Positions 26,335-34,495 are shown, counted from the first letter of the stretch. The stretch: 64,000 nucleotides of DNA from Archangium gephyra (GCA_003243425.1 QFQP01000001.1:124001-188000), one strand, 5' to 3'. Notes: generated from the sequence alone by a model not told the origin. Made by a program: numbers and translations.

Positions 26335-26452
26335 TTCGCCGACGGACGAATGGCGAAAGAGTTCCCCCCCACTGTTTCGCCGACCCGTTCGGTTCTGAGT
26401 CTCAAAGAAGACCCGCGACTCGGCGCTTTCATGCGCCGAGTCGCCTTCTTTT
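26335..26452 (+). ncRNA. Pxr-like small regulatory RNA, copy 1
   Basis: Predicted from structure, about 118 nt. A 5' hairpin (26352-26381) has seven pairs, a G/G mismatch and three more pairs, closing an 8-nt loop made of T and seven C (26363-26370). A 34-nt linker leads to AGAAGACCCGCG (26406-26417), identical in copy 2. An intrinsic terminator ends it. The 5' hairpin and loop sizes are exactly those of copy 2 although the stem sequences differ, so pairing is conserved by compensating changes. A run of seven C in a stem-loop next to an NtrC-family gene matches what I recall of Pxr, the sRNA that blocks fruiting-body development in well-fed Myxococcus xanthus. The loop could pair with G-rich ribosome binding sites. 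Identity and targets are inference. Confidence 0.7.
26415..26452 (+). terminator. Intrinsic terminator of sRNA copy 1
   Basis: A perfect 12-bp stem (GCGACTCGGCGC with its complement) and six-base loop, followed by CTTCTTTT. The preceding AAAGAAG can also pair with the T tract, leaving ACCC bulged. Confidence 0.9.
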
Positions 26453-26469
26453 CGGCGCTGCATGACCGG

Positions 26470-26483
26470 TTGCATCGCTGCAA
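26470..26483. promoter_or_regulatory. Candidate enhancer site C (TTGCA-N4-TGCAA)
   Basis: A perfect 5-4-5 dyad related to sites A and B, 67 bases before the -24 box of the second promoter, so about 93 bases before its predicted start. Another TTGCA half-site follows at 26492. Confidence 0.45.
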
Positions 26484-26549
26484 TGGCGCGGTTGCAAGGC
26501 GGCCGCCGAGACGATTCGTAACTGTCTGAAAAGTCTCGGGAATGGGCGC

Positions 26550-26564
26550 TGGCACACACCGTGT
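26550..26564 (+). promoter_or_regulatory. Sigma-54-type promoter of the second sRNA
   Basis: TGGCAC, five bases, then GTGT. The -24 half is perfect and is flanked by GC and A exactly as in promoter 1, but the -12 half is weak (GT for GC). The expected start is near 26576, and the distance from the -24 box to the hairpin (44) is one base more than in copy 1. Confidence 0.5.
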
Positions 26565-26575
26565 TTTGAATCACC

Positions 26576-26693
26576 GCGGCTCGGCAGTCGACGGTTGAAG
26601 TGGTTCCCCCCCACCACTTCAACGCCTGTCGAGTTGAAGTTCAGAAGACCCGCGGCCCGGTGCTCCGCAAGGAACGCCGGGCCGCCTTTTGTT
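26576..26693 (+). ncRNA. Pxr-like small regulatory RNA, copy 2
   Basis: Predicted from structure, about 118 nt. The 5' hairpin (26594-26623) has 11 uninterrupted pairs (GTTGAAGTGGT with its complement) around an 8-nt loop of T plus seven C (26605-26612). The linker runs to AGAAGACCCGCG (26643-26654), identical to copy 1, and then the terminator. Overall length, hairpin size, loop and promoter spacing equal those of copy 1, while most other bases differ, so this is an old tandem duplication kept by selection. The -12 half of its promoter is weaker, so its control or strength may have diverged. Tandem Pxr paralogues are reported for Cystobacter-type relatives, as I recall. Confidence 0.68.
26652..26693 (+). 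terminator. Intrinsic terminator of sRNA copy 2
   Basis: Nine perfect pairs GCGGCCCGG/CCGGGCCGC, extended by a partly paired loop region, then CTTTTGTT. Confidence 0.88.
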
Positions 26694-26760
26694 GGTGATG
26701 GCAGTGCTGTGCGTCGGGCCCGTGCGCGTGCTGAAGCGCGAGCCCGACTTGAGCGACCTT

Positions 26761-26779
26761 GCTCACCGGGTGGGTGAGC
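26761..26779 (-). terminator. Hairpin just past the nuoN stop
   Basis: GCTCACC and GGTGAGC flank a five-base loop, seven bases beyond the nuoN stop on its strand. No T tract follows, so it is at best a weak or factor-dependent terminator or an mRNA 3' end stabiliser for the complex I unit. Confidence 0.35.
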
Positions 26780-26785
26780 GCCGGC

Positions 26786-28345
26786 TCAGTTTCCGAAGAC
26801 CATTCCCGCGCGGCTGAACCACTCGGTGACGGGCCCCGGAATGACACCGAACGCGACGACCGCGATCGACGAAGCGACCAGCGCGAACTCCGTCGTCCAG
26901 TGACGGAAGGGCGCGGGCGCGTCGGCCGGGGCGGGGCGCATGAACATGTACACCACCACCCGCAGGTAGAAGTACACGCCGGCGACGCTCGACAGAATGC
27001 CGACCACCGCGAGGCCCAACAGGCCCGCGTCGACGGCGGCGCTGAAGAGGAAGAGCTTGCCCAGGAAGCCCACCGTGGGCGGCACGCCACCCAACGACAG
27101 CATGAAGGCCGCCATGGCCAGCGCCCAGCCGGGCTGACGCTGCGCGAGACCGGCGAAGCGCTCCAGGTCCCAGGTGTTGCCACGCGTCTCGTCTTCACGG
27201 CGCTCGAGCGCGGCGATGGTGCCGAACGCGCCGAGCGACGTGACCGTGTAGCCGAGCACGTAGAAGAGCAGGCCCTTGAAAACGAGCGGCGCCACGTCGG
27301 GCATCATGCCGGTCAACGGCGTGGAGGTGAGCAGCCCGACCTTCGCGCTCGCGTCGACGGCCTTCGGCGCGAAGAGCGCGGCGACGCCCAGCAGCATGTA
27401 GCCGGCGTGGGCGATCGACGAGTACGCCAGCATGCGCTTCACGTTGCGCTGCGGCAGCGCCATGAGGTTGCCGCCCACCATGGTCAGCAGCGCCAGCGTG
27501 CTGAAGACCGCGAACGGAATCTGCGGGTCGATGCCCTTCACCAGGAACAGGAACACGCGCACCAGCGCCACGAACGCCGCCGCCTTCACGCCGGCGCTCA
27601 TGAGCGCGGTGACGGGCGTGGGCGCGCCTTCGTAGACGTCGGGTGTCCACATGTGGAACGGCACCGCGGCGATCTTGAACGCGAAGCCGACCAGCACGAG
27701 GCCGATGCCCGCGTAGACGAGGCCGGGCTGCGAGGCGAAGGCCGACGGCAGCGCCGCGCCGATCTCGATGAGCTTGGTGGCGCCGGTGGCTCCGTACAGC
27801 AGCGCCGCGCCGTACAGCAGCAGGGCCGCCGCGAAGGCGCCGAGAATGAAGTACTTGAAGCCGGCCTCCGACGGGCGCGGGCCGCGGCGCAGGAACGCCG
27901 TCAGCGCGTAGGTCGCGACCGACATGACCTCGAGGTTGATGAACAGCGAGATGAACTCCGCCGACATCGACAGCAGGCTCATGCCCGCGGCGGCGAAGAG
28001 CAGCAGCGCGTAGAACTCGCCGCGCTCGGCGTTGCGGTGCTTCAGGAAGCCCGACGACAGGAACACCGCGAGGAAGGTGCCGAGGCACACCAGCACGGTC
28101 GTCCACTGCGAGAACGGGTCGAGCACCACGTAGCCCTGCAGCGCGAGGCGCGCGGGCTCGAAGGCGTTGTTGAAGGCGACGGAGCCTGCGACCGCCGTGA
28201 TGAACGCCGCGAGGATCGCCTGGTAGGTGCGCTGCGCGGTGGTCAGGAAGACCTCCGACAGCATCAGCACCACGCCGCCCAGCAGCAGCACGCCTGCCGG
28301 GAGGACCGGGAAGAACTCGGAGAACGTGAAATTGGGGATGTTCAC
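26786..28345 (-). CDS. nuoN: NADH-quinone oxidoreductase subunit N
   Basis: 519 residues and the last gene of the complex I unit. It has about 14 hydrophobic segments with the proton-antiporter fold; the signature EAGFKYFILGAFAAALLLYG and the VPFHMWTPDVYEGAPTPVTALMSAG stretch match NuoN. As part of the membrane arm it helps couple quinone reduction to proton export. The stop is ten bases after the start of the following nuoM-encoded end, i.e. the two genes are separated by ten bases (28346-28355). Length is slightly above the Escherichia coli protein. Confidence 0.96.
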   Translation of the reverse strand: MNIPNFTFSEFFPVLPAGVLLLGGVVLMLSEVFLTTAQRTYQAILAAFITAVAGSVAFNNAFEPARLALQGYVVLDPFSQWTTVLVCLGTFLAVFLSSGFLKHRNAERGEFYALLLFAAAGMSLLSMSAEFISLFINLEVMSVATYALTAFLRRGPRPSEAGFKYFILGAFAAALLLYGAALLYGATGATKLIEIGAALPSAFASQPGLVYAGIGLVLVGFAFKIAAVPFHMWTPDVYEGAPTPVTALMSAGVKAAAFVALVRVFLFLVKGIDPQIPFAVFSTLALLTMVGGNLMALPQRNVKRMLAYSSIAHAGYMLLGVAALFAPKAVDASAKVGLLTSTPLTGMMPDVAPLVFKGLLFYVLGYTVTSLGAFGTIAALERREDETRGNTWDLERFAGLAQRQPGWALAMAAFMLSLGGVPPTVGFLGKLFLFSAAVDAGLLGLAVVGILSSVAGVYFYLRVVVYMFMRPAPADAPAPFRHWTTEFALVASSIAVVAFGVIPGPVTEWFSRAGMVFGN

Positions 28346-28355
28346 GAATGCACCG

Positions 28356-30122
28356 TCAGGGATTGGCAGGCAGCAGCTGAGGCTGCGCCGGCTTGATGAT
28401 CATGGGCCGTGAGGGCCGGACGAGTTCGGGGCGGTTGGGCTGCAGCGGCTGGGGCACCGCCTGCTGCGGTGCGACCTGGGCCAGCGCCTTCGGGAGTTCC
28501 CGCACGCCGACGCGCACCCGCGAGTCGTCGTTGCCGCCGGCGGCGTAGTTGGCGCGCGCCACGAAGCGCTCGCTGGCGGGGTTGAGCACGTCGAGGAAGG
28601 GCTGCGGCCGCAGACCCATGACGACGATCATCACCAGGAAGGGAATGGCCGCCGCGAGCTCGCGACCGCTGAGGTCCTTGAGCGCGTGGTTCTCCTGGTG
28701 GGTGATCTGACCGAAGAAGACCTTCTGCACCATCCACAGCATGTAGGCCGCGCCCAGCACCACGGCGGTGGCCGCGATGACGCCGAAGCCCAGCGGCAGG
28801 TTCGACTTGATGGTGCCGAGCAGCACGAGGAACTCGCCCACGAAGCCGTTGGTGCCGGGCACCGCGATGCTCGAGAAGGTCACGATGAGGAAGAACGCTG
28901 TGTACACCGGCACGACCTTCGCGAGACCGCCGTAGTCGCTCATCAGACGTGCGTGGCGGCGCTCGTACATGAAGCCGAAGAGGAGGAAGAGCGCGCCCGT
29001 CGACACGCCGTGGTTCAGCATCTGGTACGCCGAGCCCGTCGCGCCTTCGACCGTGAAGGCGAAGATGCCGAGCATGCAGTAGCCGAGGTGGCTGACCGAC
29101 GAGTAGGCGATGAGCTTCTTGATGTCGCGCTGCGCGAGGCACATCAACGCGCCGTAGACGATGCCGATGACGGCCAGCACCGCGAAGAACGTCTGGTACT
29201 GCCGCGCCTGCACCGGGAAGAGCGGAATGGCGAAGCGCCAGAAGCCGTAGGTGCCGAGCTTGAGCATCACGCCGGCCAGCATCATCGAACCGGCGACCGG
29301 CGCCTGCACGTGCGCGTCGGGCAACCAGGTGTGCAGGGGGAACATCGGCACCTTGATGGCGAACGCGAGCGCGAAGGCCAGGAACAACCAGGGGCCGTAC
29401 TTGAAGAGCGCGAGCGCGGTGGGCGTCAGGCCCGCGCCGTCACCCGAGGGGTTGGCCTTCAGGTACGCGGCCAGCTCACGGCTCGCCGAGAGCATGCCGT
29501 TGTACATCGTCGAGTAGTCGAAGCTGCGCGAGCCGGCCGGCGCCGCCAGGAAGTACACGGCGAAGAGGGCCAGCAGCATCAGCACCGAGCCGACCATCGT
29601 GTAGAGGAAGAACTTCACCGCCGCCTTCTGGCGCTCTTCGGAGCCCCAGACACCGATGAGCAGGTACATCGGGATGAGGACGGCCTCGAAGAACATGAAG
29701 AACAGCAGCGAGTCGATGGCGCAGAACGCGCCGAACGTCGCCGTCTGGAGCACCAGCAGCGCGATGTGGAAGTCCTTCACGCGCTCGTCGACGAAGGTCC
29801 ACGACGAGAGCACGACGAGCGGGCCGAGCACGCCGGTCAGCAGCACCAGCGCGATGCCCAGGCCGTCGACGCCCACGTGGTAGCTGACCCCCACGTCGCT
29901 GAGCCACTCGAGGCGGTACTCGAGCTGGAACTCGACGGGCGACTTCGAGTCGAAGCGGAGCCACGCCCACACGGTGGTCAGCAGGCTGCCGATCATGCCG
30001 GCGAACGTGAGCGCACGAATCTGCCCCTTCTCGCCCTTCGGCAGCAGCGCGATGACGCCCGCCACCAGCAGGGGGAAGAAGATGACGAGGTTCAGAATGC
30101 GTGAGTCGTAGATGGAATTCAC
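28356..30122 (-). CDS. nuoM: NADH-quinone oxidoreductase subunit M with C-terminal extension
   Basis: 588 residues from GTG at 30122, which overlaps the nuoL stop by four bases; a longer frame beginning at 30248 would lie inside nuoL. Typical NuoM signatures are FMFFEAVLIPMYLLIGVWGSEE followed by KFFLYTMVGSVLML, and PMFPLHTWLPDAHVQAPVAGS. About 60 residues beyond the usual end form a Pro/Gln/Arg-rich tail (QQAVPQPLQPNRPELVRPSR and onward) that should be cytoplasmic or periplasmic and disordered. It is a proton-translocating antiporter-like subunit of complex I in the inner membrane. Confidence 0.95.
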   Translation of the reverse strand: MNSIYDSRILNLVIFFPLLVAGVIALLPKGEKGQIRALTFAGMIGSLLTTVWAWLRFDSKSPVEFQLEYRLEWLSDVGVSYHVGVDGLGIALVLLTGVLGPLVVLSSWTFVDERVKDFHIALLVLQTATFGAFCAIDSLLFFMFFEAVLIPMYLLIGVWGSEERQKAAVKFFLYTMVGSVLMLLALFAVYFLAAPAGSRSFDYSTMYNGMLSASRELAAYLKANPSGDGAGLTPTALALFKYGPWLFLAFALAFAIKVPMFPLHTWLPDAHVQAPVAGSMMLAGVMLKLGTYGFWRFAIPLFPVQARQYQTFFAVLAVIGIVYGALMCLAQRDIKKLIAYSSVSHLGYCMLGIFAFTVEGATGSAYQMLNHGVSTGALFLLFGFMYERRHARLMSDYGGLAKVVPVYTAFFLIVTFSSIAVPGTNGFVGEFLVLLGTIKSNLPLGFGVIAATAVVLGAAYMLWMVQKVFFGQITHQENHALKDLSGRELAAAIPFLVMIVVMGLRPQPFLDVLNPASERFVARANYAAGGNDDSRVRVGVRELPKALAQVAPQQAVPQPLQPNRPELVRPSRPMIIKPAQPQLLPANP

Positions 30123-32311
30123 GGCATCACCTTGAAGATGGCCCACACGATGCCGCCGGCCGCAGCCAGTGCCATCACCGCCGCGTACATCTGGGCGTCG
30201 CCAGTCTGGAAGTAGCGGAGCACCGCGCCGGTACGCGCAGTGACCCACGCGGTGCCGTGCACGAGCACGCTGTCGATGAACACCGCATCGATGACGCGGT
30301 GGAAGATGCGCGCCAGGAAGCCGATGGGCTTGATGATGAGGAAGTCGTAGATCTCATCGACGTAGAACTTGTTGAAGCTGAACTTGCGCAACGGCTCGAG
30401 CGCCTTGAGCGACCCGCCGCCGGGCAGGAACTTGCGGTAGATGAAGAACGCCGCGCCGCCCGAGACGATGGCGATGACCCACGCCTGCAGCCACGGGAAG
30501 AGCATCGACCCATGCTCCGCGGGCACCTCGAGGAACTGCTTCTGCGCCACGAGATCGTTGGTGGTGCGGAACACGGGGTCGAGGAAGTTCTCCATCAGCG
30601 TCTGGGTGACGGTGGTGCCACCACGCTGCACGTGCATGATGGGCAGGCCGTGCACCAGCGCCACGACCGCGAGCACCGCGAGCACGACGAGCGGGCCGGT
30701 CATCGCCGGAGCCGATTCGTGCGCGTGGGGAATGCGGGCGTCCTTCGCGCGCTCACCTTCGAAGGCCACGAGGTAGCAGCGCATCATGTAGAACGCGGTG
30801 CAGGCGGCGGTCGCGGTGCCCATGATCCACGCGAGCGTCTGCAGCCCGTGGTACCCGGCGATGTGCTGCGTGTGCGCCGCGTGCAGAATGGCGTCCTTCG
30901 AGAAGAAGCCCGAGAGCGGCACGATGCCGGTGATGGCGAAGGTCGAGACCAGGAAGGTCGCCCACGTCACCGGCATTTCTTTGCGCAGACCGCCCAGCTT
31001 GAAGATGTCTTCTTCTTCGGCGTTGCCGTGCATGACCGAGCCGGCGCCCAGGAACAGGCAGGCCTTGAAGAACGCGTGCGTGAGCACGTGGAGGAAGGCC
31101 GCCCAGAACGCGCCCACGCCGATGCCCAGGAACATGAGGCCCAGCTGCGAGACCGTCGAGTAGGCGAGGATCTTCTTCATGCCGCGCTGGCTGAAGGCGA
31201 TGAGCGCCGCGACGAGCGAGGTGGCCGCGCCGATGAGCGAGATGACGATCATCGCCGTCGGCGAGAGCACCACGAAGTAGCTCACGCGCGAGAAGAGGTA
31301 GATGCCCGAGGTCACCATGGTGGCCGCGTGGATGAGGGCGGACACGGGCGTGGGGCCGGCCATGGCGTCAGGCAACCAGACGTACAGCGGGATCTGCGCC
31401 GACTTACCGGCCGCGCCGAGCAGGAAGCACAGCAGGATGATGGTGAGCGCCACGCCGTAGGTGACGCCTTCCAGCGGGCCTTTGGCGATCTTCTCGTCGA
31501 GGATGTTGGGGAGCACCTTCGCGGTCTCTTCCAGCACCTGGAACGAGAGCGGGCCCTTCTCGACCACCGCGCCGCCGTAGCGCGCCGACACGGTCTCGCC
31601 CGTCATGCCCGCGCGGTTCAGCTTCGAGGCCGGGAGCGAGACGATGCTCTCGACGGTCAGCACCACCAGGAACGACGCGATGAGGAAGCCGAAGTCGCCG
31701 ATGCGGTTGGTGATGAACGCCTTGCGGCCGGCCAAGGCCTTCTGCGGGTCGTCGTACCAGAAGCCGATGAGCAGGTAGCTGCACATGCCGACGCCTTCCC
31801 AGCCGACGAACAGCAGCGGGAGCGAGTCACCCAGCACCAGGGTGAGCATCGCGGCGACGAAGAGGTTCAGGTACGCGAAGAAGCGCCAGTAGCCCGCGTC
31901 GTGGCTCATGTACGACGACGCGTAGATGTGAATGAGCAGACCGACGCCGGTGATGACCAGCAGCATGGTGCCGGACAGGTGGTCGGCCATGAGGCCGAAG
32001 TTCACGCGGAAGCTGCCGGCCTGGAACCAGGTGCCGAAGTCAGCTCCGACGGCGTACTGAATGCCGCCGAAGGCCGACGGCGCCGACGAGCGGTAGTCGT
32101 TGATGGTCCAGAACACGAGCAGCGAGAGCAGGAAGCTGCCCGCCACCGCGCCGATGGTGATCAGGTGCACGTTGGCGCGGCCGATGACCTTGCCGAACAC
32201 ACCGCTGATGAACGCGCCGACGAGCGGGAGCGCGATGATGAGCCACAACATCGAACCCGCCTGCGTGGGGTCGACGGGGGCCGTCTGAAAGAAGGACTGG
32301 AGTGATTCCAC
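30119..32311 (-). CDS. nuoL: NADH-quinone oxidoreductase subunit L
   Basis: 730 residues, longer than the roughly 610 of Escherichia coli NuoL. Antiporter-like segments include GVGMCSYLLIGFWYDDPQKA, KSAQIPLYVWLPDAMAGPTPVSALIHAATMVTSG and LGLMFLGIGVGAFWAAFLHVLTHAFFKACLFL, diagnostic for NuoL. The extra length lies in loops around residues 205-260 and near the C-terminus, where the lateral helix should sit. It is the distal proton-pumping subunit of the complex I membrane arm. It is separated by 12 bases from nuoK and overlaps nuoM by four. Confidence 0.96.
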   Translation of the reverse strand: MESLQSFFQTAPVDPTQAGSMLWLIIALPLVGAFISGVFGKVIGRANVHLITIGAVAGSFLLSLLVFWTINDYRSSAPSAFGGIQYAVGADFGTWFQAGSFRVNFGLMADHLSGTMLLVITGVGLLIHIYASSYMSHDAGYWRFFAYLNLFVAAMLTLVLGDSLPLLFVGWEGVGMCSYLLIGFWYDDPQKALAGRKAFITNRIGDFGFLIASFLVVLTVESIVSLPASKLNRAGMTGETVSARYGGAVVEKGPLSFQVLEETAKVLPNILDEKIAKGPLEGVTYGVALTIILLCFLLGAAGKSAQIPLYVWLPDAMAGPTPVSALIHAATMVTSGIYLFSRVSYFVVLSPTAMIVISLIGAATSLVAALIAFSQRGMKKILAYSTVSQLGLMFLGIGVGAFWAAFLHVLTHAFFKACLFLGAGSVMHGNAEEEDIFKLGGLRKEMPVTWATFLVSTFAITGIVPLSGFFSKDAILHAAHTQHIAGYHGLQTLAWIMGTATAACTAFYMMRCYLVAFEGERAKDARIPHAHESAPAMTGPLVVLAVLAVVALVHGLPIMHVQRGGTTVTQTLMENFLDPVFRTTNDLVAQKQFLEVPAEHGSMLFPWLQAWVIAIVSGGAAFFIYRKFLPGGGSLKALEPLRKFSFNKFYVDEIYDFLIIKPIGFLARIFHRVIDAVFIDSVLVHGTAWVTARTGAVLRYFQTGDAQMYAAVMALAAAGGIVWAIFKVMP

Positions 32312-32323
32312 GGTCGTGTTTCC

Positions 32324-32635
32324 TCAGTGCTTCATCGACTGGATTTCCTCGATGTTCACCGTGCCGCGAGCACGGAACACCGAGATGACGATGGCGAGGC
32401 CCACCGCGGCTTCAGCGGCCGCGACGGCGATGATGAAGAAGGCGCTCAGGTGACCCAGGTCGTCGCCGCGCTGACGGGCGAAGGCCAGGAACGTGAGGTT
32501 GGCGGCGTTGAGCATCAGCTCGATGCACATGAACACCACCAGTGCGTTGCGCCGCACCAGCACGCCGAACATGCCCAGGCAGAACAGCGCCGCCGCGAGC
32601 ACGAGGTAATGCGTCGTTGAGATCGTCTCGATCAT
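32324..32635 (-). CDS. nuoK: NADH-quinone oxidoreductase subunit K
   Basis: 103 residues from the ATG at 32635; the frame is open upstream but that part lies inside nuoJ. Three membrane segments are evident. The two conserved membrane glutamates are present: Glu39 in CIELMLNA and Glu75 in AAAEAAVGL. It is the MrpC-like subunit of the complex I membrane arm, between J and L, and is needed for proton transfer along the membrane arm. Confidence 0.96.
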   Translation of the reverse strand: MIETISTTHYLVLAAALFCLGMFGVLVRRNALVVFMCIELMLNAANLTFLAFARQRGDDLGHLSAFFIIAVAAAEAAVGLAIVISVFRARGTVNIEEIQSMKH

Positions 32636-32648
32636 CGAAAGTCGTCCC

Positions 32649-33161
32649 TTAGATGCGCGGCTTGGCGACCACGACGGCGCCGAGAATGGCGACCAGCAGC
32701 AGCAGCGAGACCGCTTCGAACGGGAAGAGCCACTGCGTGTACATGACCTCGCCGAGGTGCTGAATGGTGCCGAAGCTCTTGAGGCGCGCGGCGTCACCGG
32801 TCCAGTTGAGCGGGTCGGCCGGCAGCTTGCGGAACACCGCGGCCAGGGCCACGAACAGCGCCACCACCGCGGCGCCGCCCGCGATGCGCGACGGCGTGAA
32901 GGTCATCACCGGGCCGTGGTCAGACAGCGACAGCAGCATGATGACGAACAGGAACAGCACCATGATGGCGCCGGCGTACACGAGCACCTGCAGCGCGGCG
33001 ATGGTGTGCGCCCACAGCAGCACGTAGATGCCCGAGAGGAAGAAGAAGGTGGCGACCAGCGACATCGCCGAGGCGATGGGGTTGCGCGTGAAGACGACCG
33101 CCGAGGCCGAGGCGATGGTGGACACCGCGAAGACCCAGAACAGAACCTGTTCGGCGCTCAC
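32649..33161 (-). CDS. nuoJ: NADH-quinone oxidoreductase subunit J
   Basis: 170 residues. The GTG at 33161 overlaps the nuoF stop by four bases (GTGA), so I prefer it over the more upstream start at 33185. Five membrane segments are visible with the signature ALQVLVYAGAIMVLFLFVIML, the strongly conserved core of NuoJ. It is a membrane-arm subunit lying directly after nuoF, without the nuoG, nuoH and nuoI genes that usually stand in between. Confidence 0.95.
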   Translation of the reverse strand: MSAEQVLFWVFAVSTIASASAVVFTRNPIASAMSLVATFFFLSGIYVLLWAHTIAALQVLVYAGAIMVLFLFVIMLLSLSDHGPVMTFTPSRIAGGAAVVALFVALAAVFRKLPADPLNWTGDAARLKSFGTIQHLGEVMYTQWLFPFEAVSLLLLVAILGAVVVAKPRI

Positions 33162-34495
33162 TTGAACTCCCCGAAGTGACCCCACGGTTTGTCGCCATGC
33201 GGGCAGCGACCCTGGGTGATGTGGTCTTCGAAGTCCTTGCGGAACTTCTGCACGAAGCTCTGCACCGGCAACGCACCGGCGTCACCGAGCGCGCAGATGG
33301 TGTTGCCCAGACCGATGGGCGGGTACGGCGCGATGGCCGAGGCGACGTTCATCAACACGTCGAGGTCGGCCATTTCACCGCGGCCTTCTTCGATCTTGCG
33401 GATGATGCGCGCCATCCACGGCTGGCCTTCGCGGCACGGCGTGCACTGGCCGCACGACTCTTCGGCGTAGAAGCGCGCCACGCGCCAGAGCGAACGAACG
33501 ACACAGGTGGTGTCGTCCATGATCATCACGCCGCCGGAGCCGGCCATCGACTGCAGCGGCTTGAAGGCGTCGAACTCCAGCTTCACGTCGAGCTCGTCAC
33601 CGGTGAGCACCGGCGCCGACGACCCACCGGGAATGCACGCCTTGACGGTGCGCCCTTCCGGCAGGCCCTGACCGTAGGCCTTGTCGTAGATGAGCTCGCG
33701 CATTGAGGTGTCCATGCCCACCTCGTAGGTGCCGGGGCGGTTCACCGCGCCAGACAGCGTGACCAGCCGCGTACCGCCCGACTTGCCCGTGCCCAGCTTC
33801 ATGAACCAGTCGGCGCCCTTCTCGAAGATGCGGGGCAGCGAGGCGATGGTCTCGACGTTGTTCACCACCGTGGGGCAGCCGAAGAGGCCGACGACCGCGG
33901 GGAACGGCGGCTTGAGGCGGGGCCAGCCCTTCTTGCCTTCGAGCGACTCGAGCAGCGCGGTCTCTTCACCGCAGATGTACGCGCCGGCGCCACGCACCTG
34001 GAACACGTTCAGCTCGTAGTCGGTGCCCATCAGCTTCTTGCCGAAGATGCCCGCCGCGTACGCCTCGGCGATGGCCTTATCGAGCACGGCAGAAGGGTGT
34101 TTGAACTCGCCGCGCGCGTAGATGTAGCAGCTGTGCGCGCCCAGCGCGTAGCAGGCGATGCCGATGCCCTCGAGCAGCAGGTGCGGGTCGTTCTCGAGGA
34201 TGAAGCGGTCCTTCGCGGTGCCGGGCTCCGACTCGTCGGCGTTGATCGCGAGGTAGCGCGGCTTGGTGTTCTTCTCGAGCGACGGCACGAAGGACCACTT
34301 GAGACCCGTGGGGAAACCGGCGCCGCCACGACCGCGCAGGCCCGACTTCTTCACCTCGTCGGTGATGGCCGCCGGCTGCATGGTGAGCGCTTTTTTCAGC
34401 TGCTCGTAGCCACCGTTCTTCTTGTAGCCGTCGAGCGTGTGGTTGGCGCCCTTGTGCCAGTCGCGGGTGATGACCTTCTCAGCGAGCACGCTCAT
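33158..34495 (-). CDS. nuoF: NADH-quinone oxidoreductase subunit F (NADH- and FMN-binding)
   Basis: 445 residues from the ATG at 34495, which overlaps the nuoE stop by four bases (ATGA). The GRGGAGFPTG FMN/NADH loop is at 55-64, with ESEPGTAKDR and AGAYICGEETALLESLEG following. The N3 four-iron cluster ligands are in ESCGQCTPC and NTICALGD. NuoF oxidises NADH and passes electrons into the cytoplasmic arm of complex I. Its usual partner NuoG is not encoded here. Confidence 0.96.
   Translation of the reverse strand: MSVLAEKVITRDWHKGANHTLDGYKKNGGYEQLKKALTMQPAAITDEVKKSGLRGRGGAGFPTGLKWSFVPSLEKNTKPRYLAINADESEPGTAKDRFILENDPHLLLEGIGIACYALGAHSCYIYARGEFKHPSAVLDKAIAEAYAAGIFGKKLMGTDYELNVFQVRGAGAYICGEETALLESLEGKKGWPRLKPPFPAVVGLFGCPTVVNNVETIASLPRIFEKGADWFMKLGTGKSGGTRLVTLSGAVNRPGTYEVGMDTSMRELIYDKAYGQGLPEGRTVKACIPGGSSAPVLTGDELDVKLEFDAFKPLQSMAGSGGVMIMDDTTCVVRSLWRVARFYAEESCGQCTPCREGQPWMARIIRKIEEGRGEMADLDVLMNVASAIAPYPPIGLGNTICALGDAGALPVQSFVQKFRKDFEDHITQGRCPHGDKPWGHFGEFK

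Larger units (their letters stand above)
26207..26785. other. 579-base gap holding two tandem small-RNA units
   Basis: This is the only gene-free stretch longer than 300 bases. No convincing protein gene fits it. It contains, in order, two TTTCA-N4-TGAAA dyads, a sigma-54-type promoter, an sRNA unit with terminator, a TTGCA-N4-TGCAA dyad, a second sigma-54-type promoter, and a second sRNA unit with terminator. The remaining 90 bases to the nuoN stop hold only a hairpin at 26761-26779. Confidence 0.8.

Noticed and set aside
26352..26452. A retron msr/msd-type RNA
   Set aside because: Stable hairpins are present but no reverse transcriptase gene is nearby and the units end in intrinsic terminators.
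26149..26622. Short open frames in both strands across the sRNA region
   Set aside because: They cross both hairpins and terminators, lack ribosome binding sites and have no recognisable product. The structural signals explain the sequence better.
30101..32305. A 734-codon plus-strand open frame opposite nuoL
   Set aside because: nuoL is certain by motifs and operon position; the frame is a shadow.
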